Positions 31,648 to 39,771 of a stretch of DNA of 40,289 bases are shown one piece after another; position 1 is the first letter of the stretch; each line of letters starts with the position of its first letter. The translations under genes were made by a program, and so were the position numbers. Source of the DNA: Rhodobacteraceae bacterium UBA3069 (GTDB lineage: Bacteria > Pseudomonadota > Alphaproteobacteria > Rhodobacterales > Rhodobacteraceae). The notes beneath the pieces are model-generated. The model saw only the letters and a list, made by a program, of their open reading frames with translations, had not been told where the DNA came from and made no database searches. The stretch lies in assembly GCA_002366795.1 (NCBI GenBank), contig DFBX01000053.1:1-40289 (forward strand). Reading direction: 5' to 3'.

Positions 31648-34155
31648 TCAGCCATTCTTGCGGATGGTTTCATTTTTCGGGTCATAGGGGCTGTCGCAGG
31701 TCACGGTCGCATCCCACAACGCGTTGAACATCTTGACCTTCAGCTTGGTGCCTTCCACCGCCAGTTCAGGCCGCACGTAACCCATGCCGATGGATTTCTC
31801 GAAGGCCACCGAATACCCGCCAGAGGTCAGGCGACCGACGCGGGTGCCATCCTCGGCATAGAGCGCCTCGCGGCCCCATGGGTCGGCATCGTCGGGTCCG
31901 TCGATCAGCAGGGTGACGCATTTCGAACGGATGCCCTTTGCTTCCATCCCGGCCTTGCCGTGGAAATCCTTGGACAGGTCGATGAAGCGCGGCAGATCAG
32001 CCTCGGCAGGGGTTGCATCGCGACCAAGCTCGTTGCCGAAGGCGCGATAGGATTTTTCCTGACGCAGCCAGTTCTGCGCCCGCGCACCCACGGGCTTCAT
32101 CCCGTGTTTGGCGCCTGCTTCCATCAGCTTGTCCCACAGGTAGCGCGACATCTCGATCGGGTGATGCAGTTCCCACCCCAGCTCGCCGGTATAGGCCACG
32201 CGGATTGCGTTCACCGGGCACATCATCAGTTCGATGTTGCGGGCGGACAGCCACGGGAACCGCTTGTTGGACAGGGCGGTTTCGGGCTCAGGATCGCGGA
32301 TCAGTTCGGCCATTATGGCGCGGGCATTGGGACCGGCCAGGGCGAAGACGCCATATTGTGTGGTAACGTCTTGCACGATCACAAGTTTGCCGGTGCGGGC
32401 CATGAAATCCTCGGCTGCCTTTAGCAGGTAATCTTGGTCATAGGCCGTCCAGGCCCCTGCGGAGACAAGGTAATATTCATGCTCGGCATGGCGCACGATG
32501 GTGTATTCAGTGCGGGTGGTGCCCGCATCGGTCAGCGCGTAGGTCAGGTTGATGCGGCCAACTTTTGGCAGCTTGTTGCAGGTGAACCAATCCAGGAATT
32601 CGGTCGCCCCTGCGCCTTTGACAGTGTGCTTGGTAAAGGCGGTCGCGTCGATCAGGCCGGCGGTTTCGCGCACGGCTTTCGACTCGTCCACCGCATATTG
32701 CCACCAACCACCACGGCCAAAGCTGCGCGCGTTGTGGTCGAAACCGGCGGGCGCATCGAGGGGGCCGTAATAGTTGGGACGTTCCCAGCCATTGACGCAG
32801 CCGAACTGCGCGCCAAGCGCCTTTTGCGCATCATAATTGGGGGCGGTGCGCAGCGGGCGGGCGGCCTCGCGCTCTTCATCCGCATGGTGCAGGATATAGA
32901 CGTGCTCGTAGGCTTCCTCGTTCTTGCGGGCGGCATATTCGGTGGTCATCCAGCTGCCGTAACGCTTGGGATCAAGGCTGGCCATGTCGATCTCGGCCTC
33001 GCCTTCCACCATCATCTGGGCAAGGTAATAGCCGGTGCCGCCAGCGGCGGTGATCCCAAAAGAGAACCCCTCGGCCAGCCACATGTTGCGCAGGCCCGGC
33101 GCGGGGCCGACCAGCGGGTTGCCGTCAGGCGTATAGCAGATAGGGCCGTTGAAATCATCCTTGAGGCCCACCGTTTCCGAGGACGGAATGCGGTGGATCA
33201 TGCTCATGTATTCCTCTTCGATCCGTTCCAGATCAAGGGGGAACAGATCGGCGCGGAAGCTGTCGGGCACACCATATTCGAACCGTGCAGGCGCGTTACG
33301 CTCATACGGGCCAAGTATCCAGCCGCCGCGCTCTTCGCGGACATACCACTTGGCGTCGGCGTCGCGCAGCACGGGATGTTCCGGCCCGCCCTGCTTGCGG
33401 TATTCCACCAAGGCGGGGTCAGGTTCGGTCACGATGAACTGATGTTCGACCGGAATGGCCGGAATCTTGATTCCCAGCATCTTTGCTGTGCGCTGCGCGT
33501 GGTTGCCGGTGGCAGTGACGACATGTTCAGCGGTGATCACGGTCTGCTCGTCCGAGGGCACAAGATTGCCACCCTTTTCCACCATCTTAGTGACGGTGAC
33601 GCGCCATTCACTGCCGGTCCATTCATAACCATCGACCTGCCATTTGCGTTCGATCACGACGCCCCGCTGGCGCGCGCCCTTGGCCATGGCCATGGTCACG
33701 TCGGCCGGGTTGATATAGCCGTCGGTCGGGTGATAGATCGCGCCCTTCAGATCCTCGGTGTTGACCAGTGGCCAGCGGTCCTTGATCTGTGCAGGGGTCA
33801 TCCATTCGTAGGGAACATCGCAGGTTTCCGCGGTGGAGGCATACAGCATGTATTCGTTCATGCGTTCCTGCGTTTGCGCCATGCGCAGGTTGCCGACGAT
33901 GGAAAAGCCCGCGTTCAGGCCGGTTTCTTCCTCAAGCGTCTTATAGAATTCGACCGAATACTTATGGATATGGGTCGTTGCGAAGCTCATGTTGAACAGC
34001 GGCAGCAAGCCCGCCGCGTGCCAGGTCGAGCCCGAAGTCAGTTCGTCCCGTTCCAGCAACATGACATCCGACCAGCCCGCGCGGGCCAAGTGATAGGCGA
34101 TCGAGGTTCCGACGGCACCGCCGCCGACGATCAGAGCTTTGACATGGGTTTTCAT
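31648..34155 (-). CDS. Dimethylglycine dehydrogenase-like FAD oxidoreductase with GcvT domain
   Basis: An 835-residue flavoenzyme of the dimethylglycine/sarcosine dehydrogenase family, which demethylates N-methyl amino acids and can pass the one-carbon unit to tetrahydrofolate. The N-terminal FAD fold begins ALIVGGGAVGTSIAYHLA (7-24). H46 in SGSTWHAAG corresponds to the histidine that binds FAD covalently in dimethylglycine dehydrogenase. The central part ends in PDGNPLVGPAPGL; from about residue 480 an FAO-type linker and GcvT-like folate domain follow (YTGELGWELH, GARAQNWLRQEKSYRAFG). The ATG at 34155 has AAGGAG upstream. It is monocistronic between terminators. The true substrate is not determined by sequence. 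Confidence 0.88.
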   Translation of the reverse strand: MKTHVKALIVGGGAVGTSIAYHLARAGWSDVMLLERDELTSGSTWHAAGLLPLFNMSFATTHIHKYSVEFYKTLEEETGLNAGFSIVGNLRMAQTQERMNEYMLYASTAETCDVPYEWMTPAQIKDRWPLVNTEDLKGAIYHPTDGYINPADVTMAMAKGARQRGVVIERKWQVDGYEWTGSEWRVTVTKMVEKGGNLVPSDEQTVITAEHVVTATGNHAQRTAKMLGIKIPAIPVEHQFIVTEPDPALVEYRKQGGPEHPVLRDADAKWYVREERGGWILGPYERNAPARFEYGVPDSFRADLFPLDLERIEEEYMSMIHRIPSSETVGLKDDFNGPICYTPDGNPLVGPAPGLRNMWLAEGFSFGITAAGGTGYYLAQMMVEGEAEIDMASLDPKRYGSWMTTEYAARKNEEAYEHVYILHHADEEREAARPLRTAPNYDAQKALGAQFGCVNGWERPNYYGPLDAPAGFDHNARSFGRGGWWQYAVDESKAVRETAGLIDATAFTKHTVKGAGATEFLDWFTCNKLPKVGRINLTYALTDAGTTRTEYTIVRHAEHEYYLVSAGAWTAYDQDYLLKAAEDFMARTGKLVIVQDVTTQYGVFALAGPNARAIMAELIRDPEPETALSNKRFPWLSARNIELMMCPVNAIRVAYTGELGWELHHPIEMSRYLWDKLMEAGAKHGMKPVGARAQNWLRQEKSYRAFGNELGRDATPAEADLPRFIDLSKDFHGKAGMEAKGIRSKCVTLLIDGPDDADPWGREALYAEDGTRVGRLTSGGYSVAFEKSIGMGYVRPELAVEGTKLKVKMFNALWDATVTCDSPYDPKNETIRKNG

Positions 34156-34245
34156 TTTGCCCGCGACTCCTTGGGGGACTGATTGCTTCAGATATGGCGC
34201 ATGATGCTCCACCTCCGCGCCGTTCAACCGACTGTCAAATGCACA

Positions 34246-34280
34246 AAACCGACCAGCGTGACGGACACGCGGGTCGGTTT
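34246..34280 (-). terminator. Terminator after the 669-aa envelope protein gene
   Basis: On the minus strand AAACCGACC and GCGTG pair with CACGC and GGTCGGTTT, with a single mismatch pair (C-T) and a five-base loop, ending in TTTT. It separates two same-strand genes. A TTGACA hexamer (complement of 34233-34238) just beyond it could be the -35 of the downstream flavoenzyme gene, but I saw no good -10. Confidence 0.82.
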
Positions 34281-34298
34281 CATCGCTACAAGGGGGTA

Positions 34299-36308
34299 TC
34301 AGTCGCTGACCGTGCAGCTTTTGAACGCACCATTCGTGGTGCATTTCTTTCCGCCCAGGCCGCTAGCCGCCGTGCGGGTCGCACCACCACCGCCCAAGCG
34401 ATTCACCTTGACGCCGTCGTTCTTGCCCGATGTTTTTTCCGCCTTGTTGCGGTCACGTATGACACGCGCGGTGCGGATCATGTTGGCTATTTTTTCACAA
34501 TAGACCTTGCCGCTTGCCACTTCCAAGCAACTGCCCGGGGCCAGGTTCTTGCTGACCTCGGCCGAACGGACCTTGTAGGCAAAGTGGTCTTTTGCCAACG
34601 TGCCGTCGCGCATCTGCGACCATTGCTGCGCCGCATCGGGTGTGATCCCATCAAAACGAACCTGTGCATCTTCGGGTTTCAGCCCCGCGCCCATCAACCT
34701 GAATGACATCGCCATCTGGTCGCGCCCGGACATTTTGCCCGGCGCGGCAAAGGTGACGGGTTTGGGCACTTCGCCCGCAGTTGCGGCAGGTTTTCCTGCC
34801 TTCTTTTTCATGGTCTTTAAAAGAACGTCGCGCTGTGTACGGTAGACTTTGGCGTTGTCGCCGCAGCGCACCTTGTTTGCATTGTGATCATGCACACAGG
34901 TGCCACCGGGCAGGCCGCGGCGCAATTCCATCACGCGGGCCGCATCCTGATCGCCCGCATCGCCGTTTTGATGGGCAACCCCTTTCGCGGCCGCAACATG
35001 CGCCCTTTCAGCACCGGACAGGTTTTCAGGGTCGAAACCGGGCATATTGAGCGGGCCAGAGATGACGCTGCCCCCCGCCTTGTCTACGTTCGCCTGAGGG
35101 GTTGGCCTTTTGGGCATCAGGTCACTCGATTCTGCCTGCAACTGCCCCAGCATCGCGCCGAACACACCCGCCGCCGAGGGCTGCGCCTGGCCTTGATCTT
35201 CAGCACCGGGTTGCGAGACGCCCGCAGGCGGCAGGCCCAATGCCTCTGCCTGACCGGGGGCAACCTTGCCGCGCCCATTTTCCAGTGCGGCGATGGCGGC
35301 CAATTGATCCATCCCTTCGGCATTCAGCCCCAACAGGCCACTCGATCCCTTGCTCTTCTTCTCAAGTTTGGCGATGAACGAATCCGCTTTGGCCAGTTCG
35401 GCTTTTTTCTTCGCGGTCAGGATCTCGGTCGCCTTGGCCAGCTGGTCGTCCAGTTCCATGTCGGGCATGTCGGTGACGCGCTCTACCGGCTTGTCGAGCA
35501 TGGCGTTCAGCGCCGTGTAATCGACCTTGCTCAGCAAATCGCGCACAGATTCGTCCGAGGCCATGTACCACGCCTGCACCCGGATGCTGGGGGATACCTC
35601 GGCCGACACGACCCTTATGCCGCGCGGCACGAATTCCATTCTCAGGATTTGCTTGTCCTTCTTGAACGGCACCCCGTCATAATAGGCATAGCCTGGCACC
35701 TGCATCGTGCCCCCGATTTGCGCCCCCAAGGCCAGCATCGCCAATTCCACTGCGGATTTCGGCTTGTCGAAACGCGGGTCATAGGTGGCGCGCAGGGCAA
35801 CGAATTCAACGTTCTTGCGATAGATGAACACGTCGCGGTGCAGCATCTTATCCTTGGGCATCCGCATTGATTTCTCAAGGAAATTCGCGTCGGGGTCTTC
35901 GTCCTTGGCCACGTCGATCAGCTGAAGCGGCGTATAGCTTTCGTAAAGCGCCGCGTAATCCATCTGAAGTGTGCCCTCTTTCGGCTCTTCGCCGCCGCCC
36001 CCCATCGAGAATTCGGAATAGGGCAGGAAAACCGCTTTGTCGCTGTCGGCCCATGGGCGGCGGGCCCAGCCCTCGGGCGGCTCGGGCAAATGGGTGCTTG
36101 CCGGTTTCTGCTGGCGGCGTTTCAGGCGTTTCGCTTCAAGCGCCCCGGTGAAAATTCCACCGACCGATCCCAGCCGGACATCGGCATAGCTTGCAATATC
36201 GTAAGTTTGCAGCGTTTTACCGGCATTGATAGCCTGCTGATTGTAGTCGATTGCACCGAATGCGCCGCCCGCAATCAGAAAAAAACCAAGCGTGTAAAGT
36301 TTGGACAT
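34299..36308 (-). CDS. Envelope protein with three Cys-pair repeats, unknown function
   Basis: A 669-residue protein I cannot assign. Residues 4-20 form a signal or anchor helix, and the rest is probably periplasmic. Residues 55-320 look globular (RDVFIYRKNVEFVALRATYD near 162). Residues 320-460 are low-complexity and rich in Gln, Pro and Ala. The C-terminal part holds three copies of a Cys-pair module: C471/C482, C594/C604 and C656/C665. The first two share G-x-C, KV-x-C and a downstream RT-x-R. GGAGTGG precedes the ATG. It lies downstream of the hydroxyacid dehydrogenase, across a hairpin, and ends at a strong terminator. It appears lineage-specific. Confidence 0.82.
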   Translation of the reverse strand: MSKLYTLGFFLIAGGAFGAIDYNQQAINAGKTLQTYDIASYADVRLGSVGGIFTGALEAKRLKRRQQKPASTHLPEPPEGWARRPWADSDKAVFLPYSEFSMGGGGEEPKEGTLQMDYAALYESYTPLQLIDVAKDEDPDANFLEKSMRMPKDKMLHRDVFIYRKNVEFVALRATYDPRFDKPKSAVELAMLALGAQIGGTMQVPGYAYYDGVPFKKDKQILRMEFVPRGIRVVSAEVSPSIRVQAWYMASDESVRDLLSKVDYTALNAMLDKPVERVTDMPDMELDDQLAKATEILTAKKKAELAKADSFIAKLEKKSKGSSGLLGLNAEGMDQLAAIAALENGRGKVAPGQAEALGLPPAGVSQPGAEDQGQAQPSAAGVFGAMLGQLQAESSDLMPKRPTPQANVDKAGGSVISGPLNMPGFDPENLSGAERAHVAAAKGVAHQNGDAGDQDAARVMELRRGLPGGTCVHDHNANKVRCGDNAKVYRTQRDVLLKTMKKKAGKPAATAGEVPKPVTFAAPGKMSGRDQMAMSFRLMGAGLKPEDAQVRFDGITPDAAQQWSQMRDGTLAKDHFAYKVRSAEVSKNLAPGSCLEVASGKVYCEKIANMIRTARVIRDRNKAEKTSGKNDGVKVNRLGGGGATRTAASGLGGKKCTTNGAFKSCTVSD

Positions 36309-36378
36309 AGGGCCACTCCTCGGGGATCACTCTCCGAAAGGATAGGCCGCAAACCGGGCGGAATTGTGGGCCCAATCG

Positions 36379-36410
36379 GGCCATTCCCTGCAGTTTTGAC
36401 GGGAATGGCC
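36379..36410. terminator. Hairpin between dehydrogenase and envelope protein genes
   Basis: GGCCATTCCC (36379-36388) and GGGAATGGCC (36401-36410) form a perfect 10-bp stem over a 12-base loop. On minus it is followed by an alternative small stem GGCCC-GATT-GGGCC and no U tract, so it may attenuate or protect mRNA rather than terminate. Confidence 0.45.
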
Positions 36411-36421
36411 AGGGGAAAGGG

Positions 36422-37408
36422 TCACAACATCGCGGGAACGACCTGGTCGGGCGGGCGGTGGCCATCGGCAAAGGTCTTGATGTTGATGATGACCTTCTCG
36501 CCCATCTCGATGCGCCCTTCGCGGGTGGCCGACCCCATATGCGGCAGCAAGGCAACGCCCGGCAGCCCGACTAGTTCGGGATTGACCGCAGCACCATGCT
36601 CGAACACGTCCAGACCGGCACCGGCAATCTCGCCCGTTTTCAGCATCCGGGTCAGGGCATTTTCATCGATCACCTCCCCGCGGGAGGTGTTCACGATGAT
36701 CGCCTCGGGCTTCATCAGCTTCAGCCGCCGCGCGTTCATCAGGTGAAAAGTCGAGGGCGTATGCGGGCAGTTGACCGAAATCACATCCATCCGCGCAACC
36801 ATCTGGTCAAGGCTTTCCCAATAGGTCGCGTCAAGTCCCTGTTCGACCTCGGGGCGCAGCCGCTTGCGGTTATGGTAATGCACCTGCATGCCAAAGGCCT
36901 GCGCGCGCCGCGCCACGGCCTGACCGATCCGGCCCATCCCAAGAATGCCCAGGCGTTTGCCGCCGACGCGCCCGCCCAGCAATGCCGTGGGCGAGAAACC
37001 GGCCCATTCGCCGCTTTCCAGCATATTGCGCCCCTCGGGCATCCGCCGCATCACCGACAGGATCAGCGCCATGGTCATGTCTGCCGTATCATCGGCGGAT
37101 ACGCCCGGCGTGTTGGACACCAAAATGCCCCGCTGCCGCGCGGTGTTCACGTCGATATGGTCCACCCCCGCGCCATAGTTGGCGATCAGCCGTAGGTTCG
37201 GGCCAGCCTGTCCAATCAAGCCAGCGTCGATCTGGTCCATCAGCGTGGGCACCAGAACATCGGCCTCCTTGATGGCGGCGGCCAGTTCGGCGCGGGTCAT
37301 CGGTGTGTCATCGTCGCGCAGGCGAACGTCGAACAATTCCTTCATCCGCAACTCGACCTCTTCGGGCAATCGTCGCGTCACGACAACACTTGGACGTGCA
37401 GTTGGCAT
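36422..37408 (-). CDS. D-2-hydroxyacid dehydrogenase (glyoxylate/hydroxypyruvate reductase-like)
   Basis: A 328-residue NAD(P)-dependent oxidoreductase that probably reduces glyoxylate or hydroxypyruvate, or oxidises D-glycerate. The NAD-binding motif GMGRIG is at 157-162. The catalytic arginine is R243 in NTSRG and the histidine is H290 in LLPHMGSAT. The catalytic glutamate, 29 residues after the arginine in relatives such as E. coli SerA, would be position 272, which is glycine here (DVFEHGAAVNP); E270 is two residues away. Otherwise the domain order is complete. It diverges from the SH3 gene over 103 bp and precedes the envelope protein gene on its own strand. Confidence 0.93.
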   Translation of the reverse strand: MPTARPSVVVTRRLPEEVELRMKELFDVRLRDDDTPMTRAELAAAIKEADVLVPTLMDQIDAGLIGQAGPNLRLIANYGAGVDHIDVNTARQRGILVSNTPGVSADDTADMTMALILSVMRRMPEGRNMLESGEWAGFSPTALLGGRVGGKRLGILGMGRIGQAVARRAQAFGMQVHYHNRKRLRPEVEQGLDATYWESLDQMVARMDVISVNCPHTPSTFHLMNARRLKLMKPEAIIVNTSRGEVIDENALTRMLKTGEIAGAGLDVFEHGAAVNPELVGLPGVALLPHMGSATREGRIEMGEKVIINIKTFADGHRPPDQVVPAML

Positions 37409-37511
37409 TCAGGCCCTCCCCCATCTTCCAAAACGTGCAACTTCTTGTCAGAGTGACCGAGTAAACGGCGGGACACAAGAACCCCGCAAGAAAATTTCGC
37501 AGGCAATCTGA

Positions 37512-38006
37512 ATGACCCGGCTGATCCCCCTAGCTTTCGCGGTGCTGACAGCATTTGCGCCCTCTCTTTGCGCACAGGAACGCGGCAGGGTGACGAACCT
37601 GCCGATCCCGCGATACGTGTCGATCAAATCCTCCGAGGCGAACGTGCGGCGCGGACCCAGCCTGACACATCGCATCGACTGGGTGTTCAAACGCAAGGAT
37701 CTGCCGGTGCAGATCACCGCCGAACACGGCCACTGGCGGCGCATCCGCGACCGCGACGGGCAAGGCGGCTGGGTGCATTATTCGCTGCTGTCCGGTGTGC
37801 GCAGCGTGATCGTAGAGGATGACCTACTGGCCCTACGCGCACGCCCCGACGATACCGCCCCCGAGGTAGCCCGCCTTGAAATGGGCGTGGTCGCGCGGCT
37901 TGACGACTGCACCCCGGACTGGTGCCGCCTGATCGCGGAAGGCTACAAGGGATGGAGCCCGAAATCCGCGCTTTGGGGCGTCGATGCCGACGAAATCCGC
38001 GACTGA
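37512..38006 (+). CDS. Periplasmic SH3 domain protein
   Basis: A 164-residue exported protein with a signal peptide of about 21 residues (ending LCA). Two bacterial SH3-like repeats follow: one from about 36 to 92 (EANVRRGPSLTHRIDWVFKRKDLPV and GQGGWVHYSLLSG) and another from about 100 to 157 (LALRARPDDTAPEVARLEMG and GYKGWSPKSALWG). These match the SH3_4 family, which is thought to bind peptidoglycan or act in the envelope. One disulfide could join C131 and C136. The 74-bp gap to the MscS-type channel gene and same strand suggest they may be co-transcribed. Confidence 0.9.
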   Translation: MTRLIPLAFAVLTAFAPSLCAQERGRVTNLPIPRYVSIKSSEANVRRGPSLTHRIDWVFKRKDLPVQITAEHGHWRRIRDRDGQGGWVHYSLLSGVRSVIVEDDLLALRARPDDTAPEVARLEMGVVARLDDCTPDWCRLIAEGYKGWSPKSALWGVDADEIRD

Positions 38007-38080
38007 CAGCGCAATGCAGCCTTGCCTGCACCGGTGCCGTCGTTACCATCGGGCGATTGTGACCTTACCGGATTTTCCAG

Positions 38081-39418
38081 ATGACGCGCCTTGCCCTGTG
38101 CCTTTTTCTTTGCCTTACCCCGCTGAACGCCCTTCACGCGCAGGATCAAAGCCAGCCGTCGGGCGCGATCTCGGTCGAGGATAGCGCGACGCGGGACGCC
38201 GCCATCGCCACCCGCATCCGCGCGATTTTGGCCGAACTGGAAGGCTATGAGGACGTGACCGTCAGCGCCTCTTCGGGGATTGTCACGCTGCGTGGCACCA
38301 CGCTGGACATGGCCACGGCTACGCGACTGAACGATCTGGCCGCCCGCGTCGAAGGTGTGGTCGCGATTGAAAACGAGGTGACCGAAACGACTGATGTGGG
38401 CGCGCGGCTGGACCCGATGGTCGAGCGGCTGAAAAACCGCGCCCTGGCCGCGTATAACTATCTGCCGATCCTAGCCGTGGCGTTTGTCGCCTTCCTGGCG
38501 ATCTTTCTGCTGGGCCTGTTCATCTCGCGCAGGCGGCAACCGTGGAACCGGCTGGCCCCCAATCCCTTTATTGCAAACATATACCGGCAGATCCTGGTGT
38601 TGCTATCGCTGATCGCGGGGCTGGTGATGGCGCTGGACATCCTTGGCGCGACGGCGCTTTTGTCCACCATACTGGGCGCGGCGGGGATCATTGGGCTGGC
38701 CATCGGTTTCGCGGTCAAGGACACGGTGGAAAACTTCATCGCCTCGGTGCTGCTGTCGATACGCCAGCCGTTCCGCCCCAATGATGTGGTCGAGATCGAG
38801 GGCGACCTGGGCAACGTGATCCGCATGACCAGTCGCGCAACCATCCTGCTGTCGCCCGATGGCAACCATATCCGCATCCCCAATGCCACCGTGTTCAAGT
38901 CGCGGATCGTGAATTACACCCGCAACGATCAGCGCCGCTTAACCTTCACCCTTGGCATCGACCCCGCCGCCGATCTGGCCCGCGCCCGCGAACTGGCGGT
39001 CGAAATCGTGTCGGCACAGCCCTTCACCCTTACCACCCCCGGTGCCTCGGCCTGGATCGAAGAGGTCGGCGACAGCACCATCAACATGACGGTCGCGGGC
39101 TGGATCGACCAGAAGTCCACCAGCCTCCTTCTTGCCAAGGGCGAGGCAATCCGCCTTGTCACCGCCGCCTTCACCGCCGAGGGAATCGGCCTGCCCGAAC
39201 CCACCTACCGTTTGCTGATGCCAAGCCCCCCTGAAGATATGCCCTCCGCCATGCCTGAACCCGAAAGAGCCGCGCCCAAGCCGCCCGAAACCGCCCCGCA
39301 AGAAGCTGCGGATACCGCGGCCGACGCGGAACAAGCCATTGAAAATCTGGTCGAGACCGAACGTGAAAGCCTGATCGAGGACGACCTGCTCAGCCGCGAC
39401 GCCGCCGCACAGGAATAG
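38081..39418 (+). CDS. MscS-type mechanosensitive channel with N-terminal BON domain
   Basis: A 445-residue inner-membrane channel that should open on membrane tension in hypo-osmotic shock. It has a signal peptide (about 1-20), then a BON domain at about 42-106 (RIRAILAELEGYEDVTVSAS, GIVTLRGTT and VVAIENEVTE) that would lie in the periplasm. Hydrophobic helices are at about 126-148 and 170-190. The pore-lining TM3 is rich in Gly and Ala, with LGAAGIIGLAIGFAVKDTVENF near 200-221. The cytoplasmic beta domain (PFRPNDVVEIEG) and C-terminal vestibule follow. The last 60 residues are an acidic Ala/Pro/Glu tail. Confidence 0.94.
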   Translation: MTRLALCLFLCLTPLNALHAQDQSQPSGAISVEDSATRDAAIATRIRAILAELEGYEDVTVSASSGIVTLRGTTLDMATATRLNDLAARVEGVVAIENEVTETTDVGARLDPMVERLKNRALAAYNYLPILAVAFVAFLAIFLLGLFISRRRQPWNRLAPNPFIANIYRQILVLLSLIAGLVMALDILGATALLSTILGAAGIIGLAIGFAVKDTVENFIASVLLSIRQPFRPNDVVEIEGDLGNVIRMTSRATILLSPDGNHIRIPNATVFKSRIVNYTRNDQRRLTFTLGIDPAADLARARELAVEIVSAQPFTLTTPGASAWIEEVGDSTINMTVAGWIDQKSTSLLLAKGEAIRLVTAAFTAEGIGLPEPTYRLLMPSPPEDMPSAMPEPERAAPKPPETAPQEAADTAADAEQAIENLVETERESLIEDDLLSRDAAAQE

Positions 39419-39441
39419 ACAGATTTTTTACAAAAACCCCC

Positions 39442-39470
39442 TTGAAGCCTCCGCCTTCGCGCAGTATTAC
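39442..39470 (+). promoter_or_regulatory. tRNA-Gln promoter
   Basis: TTGAAG (39442-39447), a 17-base spacer and TATTAC (39465-39470) precede the tRNA by 12 bases. The segment between -10 and the tRNA is GC-rich (GCGCGGCACGG), the kind of discriminator seen at growth-controlled stable-RNA promoters. Confidence 0.6.
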
Positions 39471-39482
39471 GCGCGGCACGGT

Positions 39483-39557
39483 TGGGATGTAGCCAAGTGG
39501 TAAGGCAACTGTTTTTGGTACAGTGTACCGTAGGTTCGAATCCTACCATCCCAGCCA
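39483..39557 (+). tRNA. tRNA-Gln (UUG anticodon)
   Basis: A full cloverleaf is visible. The acceptor stem TGGGATG pairs with CATCCCA. The D arm is GCC-AAGTGGTAA-GGC. The anticodon stem ACTGT / ACAGT encloses TTTTGGT, giving anticodon TTG. The T arm is GTAGG-TTCGAAT-CCTAC. The discriminator is G, and CCA is encoded. The layout matches E. coli tRNA-Gln position for position. It is read towards the recombinase-like gene at the right edge. Confidence 0.97.
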
Positions 39558-39771
39558 GTACCTTTAAGTATTTGATATCAATGGATATTCACCCGAGATA
39601 GCCCGCGTTTTCCGGGGTGTTTTGATACGCGTTGATACCTCAGACGCCGCATGTGCGGTAAATTCGACCATATCTCTTAAAAGTCTGGGATCGCCGTTTC
39701 CGCGCTAGCAGTTTGCAGAGGCGTGCATCAGGTTTGATGGTCAGTTGATGGCTTTGTGCCGGAGCACTGTT
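39558..39771. other. Intergenic region with TTTGAT repeats beside a recombinase gene
   Basis: This 214-bp gap holds no gene that I can support. A 17-bp imperfect direct repeat, TTTGATA-N4-T(G/T)GATA, occurs at 39571-39587 and 39621-39637, exactly 50 bp apart, and a related TTTGATGG-TCAG-TTGATGG lies at 39733-39751. These could be binding or attachment sequences for the adjacent recombinase, but this is inference. Confidence 0.4.

Noticed and set aside
32434..34182. Long plus-strand open frame antisense to the flavoenzyme
   Set aside because: Shadow of a well-supported gene; no start site or family.
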